Made by a program: the position numbers and the translations under genes. From DATAVB01 sp040414495 (lineage in GTDB: Bacteria; Actinomycetota; Actinomycetes; Mycobacteriales; QHCD01), in assembly GCA_040414495.1 (NCBI GenBank), contig JBEDUI010000016.1, forward strand, positions 1 through 21,996: a stretch of 21,996 bases of DNA. The letters run 5' to 3'. A model generated the notes under the pieces. That model was not told the DNA's origin and did not search any database. It worked only from the letters and a program-made list of their open reading frames with translations. Shown here one piece after another: positions 20,778-21,996 of the stretch (its first letter is position 1; the number at the start of each line of letters is the position of its first letter).

Positions 20778-21857
20778 ATGGCAGCTGTTCTGTTTGTGGT
20801 GCGCGACGGTGGCGGAACCGCGCCGGTCGAATTCCGGGTGGCGCATCGGCTGGTCCGGCATGGCCATCGGGTACGGGTTATCGGGCCATTATCGGTTACT
20901 CACCTGGCGACGGGGCTGAATTTCGAGTCGGTCGAGAAGGGGGATCCCGCGTATGTGCTGGACCGGCTCGAGGGGACCGACATTGTGGTGGCCGATTGCA
21001 TGCAGTACGGCGCGTTGATCGCCGCCACGGTCCGTGGTGTGCCGTCGGCCGCCTTGATGCCGACCGTTTATCTGGCCGACCGGCTGGTCGGCTCCACCTT
21101 GGCCGCCGCGCCGCATTGGGTACAGGTCCGGGCCGACATCAACGCCGCCCGCGGCCGCTTTGGACTGTCCACTGTCGACTCCGTTGCCGACCAGATCCTC
21201 GAAGCCACCCGGGTTCTCGTACTCACCAGCCGCGCTTTCGAATTGCCGGACGTATGCCCCCCGCCCAATGTCAGGTACGTCGGCCCGCAACTCGACGAGG
21301 TCTTTGCGGACGGTTGGTGTCCACAGGAGACGGACCCGCCGCTGGTGCTGGTGAGCCTGAGCACCTCCGACCAGGGCCAGCTCGGGCTGTTGCGGCGGCT
21401 CCTCGACGCGCTCGGGCAATTGCCGGTACGGGCGGTGGTGACGGTTGGTCCGGCGGTCGATCCGGCTCAGTTTGAGCCGGCGGACAACACGACACTGGAA
21501 CGGTTCGTGCCGCACTCGGCCGTATTGCCGCACGCCGCGCTGGTGGTCACCCACGCCGGGCACGGCACGGTGATGAGCGCACTGCGCGCCGGCGTACCGC
21601 TGGTCTGCCTTCCGATGGGACGGGACCAGTACGACGTGGCGGCCCGGGTACGCCACCACGGCGTCGGAGTCAGCCTTTCCGCCGACGCCGATACGCAGGC
21701 ACTGGCCGACGGAATCGGCCAGGTGCTGGCCGAACCGGAATACGCCCGGGCGGCTCGGCGCATGGCTACCGCGATCACCGCGCAAGACCCCGACCAGATT
21801 GTCAACACGATCATGGCGACTGCCGGCGCACCGGAAATTCGCGCGCTGCACAATTGA
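20778..21857 (+). CDS. Family 1 (UGT-like, GT-B) glycosyltransferase
   Basis: The 359-residue enzyme would move a sugar from a nucleotide donor to a small lipophilic acceptor. It opens with VLFVVRDGGGTAPVEFRVAHRLVRHGHRVRVIG, the acceptor-side Rossmann fold. The donor-binding half has LVVTHAGHGTVMSALRAGVPLVCLP and MGRDQYDVAARV (about residues 256-292), the bacterial equivalent of the plant UGT signature. Relatives act on macrolides, flavonoids, sterols and zeaxanthin (CrtX). It starts at ATG 20778, probably leaderless, under the MerR-type promoter. A methyltransferase follows 23 nt after its stop, suggesting a small operon for modifying a metabolite or toxic compound. Proximity to crtB permits a carotenoid acceptor, but the separate promoter weakens that link. 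Confidence 0.88.
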   Translation: MAAVLFVVRDGGGTAPVEFRVAHRLVRHGHRVRVIGPLSVTHLATGLNFESVEKGDPAYVLDRLEGTDIVVADCMQYGALIAATVRGVPSAALMPTVYLADRLVGSTLAAAPHWVQVRADINAARGRFGLSTVDSVADQILEATRVLVLTSRAFELPDVCPPPNVRYVGPQLDEVFADGWCPQETDPPLVLVSLSTSDQGQLGLLRRLLDALGQLPVRAVVTVGPAVDPAQFEPADNTTLERFVPHSAVLPHAALVVTHAGHGTVMSALRAGVPLVCLPMGRDQYDVAARVRHHGVGVSLSADADTQALADGIGQVLAEPEYARAARRMATAITAQDPDQIVNTIMATAGAPEIRALHN

Positions 21858-21880
21858 CACTCACCCACGAAAGGACGTTT

Positions 21881-21996
21881 GCATGAGCAGCGTGACCGAC
21901 CATTACGACCAATTGCTCGCCCGGAATTACACCTGGATGATGGGCGGCGACATCACCGCGCTCGCCGCCGAACAGGCCACATTGCTCACAAACCTG
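21881..21996 (+). CDS. SAM-dependent methyltransferase, N-terminal fragment
   Basis: A gene starts at ATG 21881 with GAAAGGA at 21867-21873 and runs off the right edge after 38 complete codons. The sequence begins MSSVTDHYDQLLARNYTWMM, followed by GGDIxALAAEQ. This HYDxLLAxxYTWM opening is common in class I SAM-dependent methyltransferases, where it precedes the SAM-binding Rossmann motif that would lie outside the window. It follows the glycosyltransferase by 23 nt in the same direction and probably shares its MerR-controlled promoter. The substrate is unknown. Confidence 0.6.

Overview
The window is high-GC DNA (roughly two thirds G+C by eye) with many GTG starts, overlapping stop/start junctions and several probable leaderless genes. 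Together with an MptB-type mannosyltransferase, a twin-arginine sugar-binding lipoprotein and LacI/TetR/MerR regulators, this points to an actinobacterium. The order or genus cannot be fixed from this sequence alone.

Layout. (1) 1-1021: the 3' end of cysH (sulfate assimilation) and a YbaK/EbsC-type aminoacyl-tRNA editing protein. (2) 1047-7392: a tight plus-strand operon of six genes: a CrtA-like carotenoid monooxygenase, a GNAT acetyltransferase, a CrtO-like FAD oxidoreductase, a CruF-type carotenoid hydratase, a CruG-type family 2 glycosyltransferase and a CrtI/CrtD-family desaturase. Most junctions overlap by 4-8 nt. (3) 7393-7778: a repeat-rich spacer with a 46-bp duplication of the desaturase 3' end, two large palindromes and twin palindromic operators in front of a TetR regulator (7779-8381). 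(4) 8530-13050: a CUT1-type sugar ABC importer (binding protein and two permeases, no ATPase) with a clear promoter and a LacI-type operator, followed convergently by its probable LacI repressor. A 209-bp repeat-filled spacer separates the permease genes. (5) 13051-13643: a spacer dominated by a degenerate 20-bp tandem array. (6) 13644-15887, minus strand: metF, a SIMPL-domain protein and a CDP-alcohol phosphatidyltransferase. (7) 15888-16356: a spacer holding a 16-bp tandem array. (8) 16357-20386: crtI (phytoene desaturase), an mptB-like mannosyltransferase and crtB (phytoene synthase). (9) 20331-21996: a short MerR regulator divergent from a family 1 glycosyltransferase, with a perfect 20-bp operator inside a 19-bp promoter spacer, then the start of a SAM-dependent methyltransferase.

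How it fits together. CrtB and CrtI would make phytoene and then a lycopene-type polyene. The first operon would modify its ends by hydration (CruF), extra desaturation (CrtD-like), keto or other oxidation (CrtA-like, CrtO-like) and glycosylation (CruG-like). No cyclase and no GGPP synthase gene is visible. The predicted product is therefore an acyclic, hydroxylated, possibly keto, glycosylated carotenoid, made by a gene combination that mixes parts known separately from purple bacteria (CrtA), cyanobacteria (CruF/CruG) and Deinococcus (CruF/CrtD/CrtO). This combination is the most interesting biological point of the window; the product is inferred.
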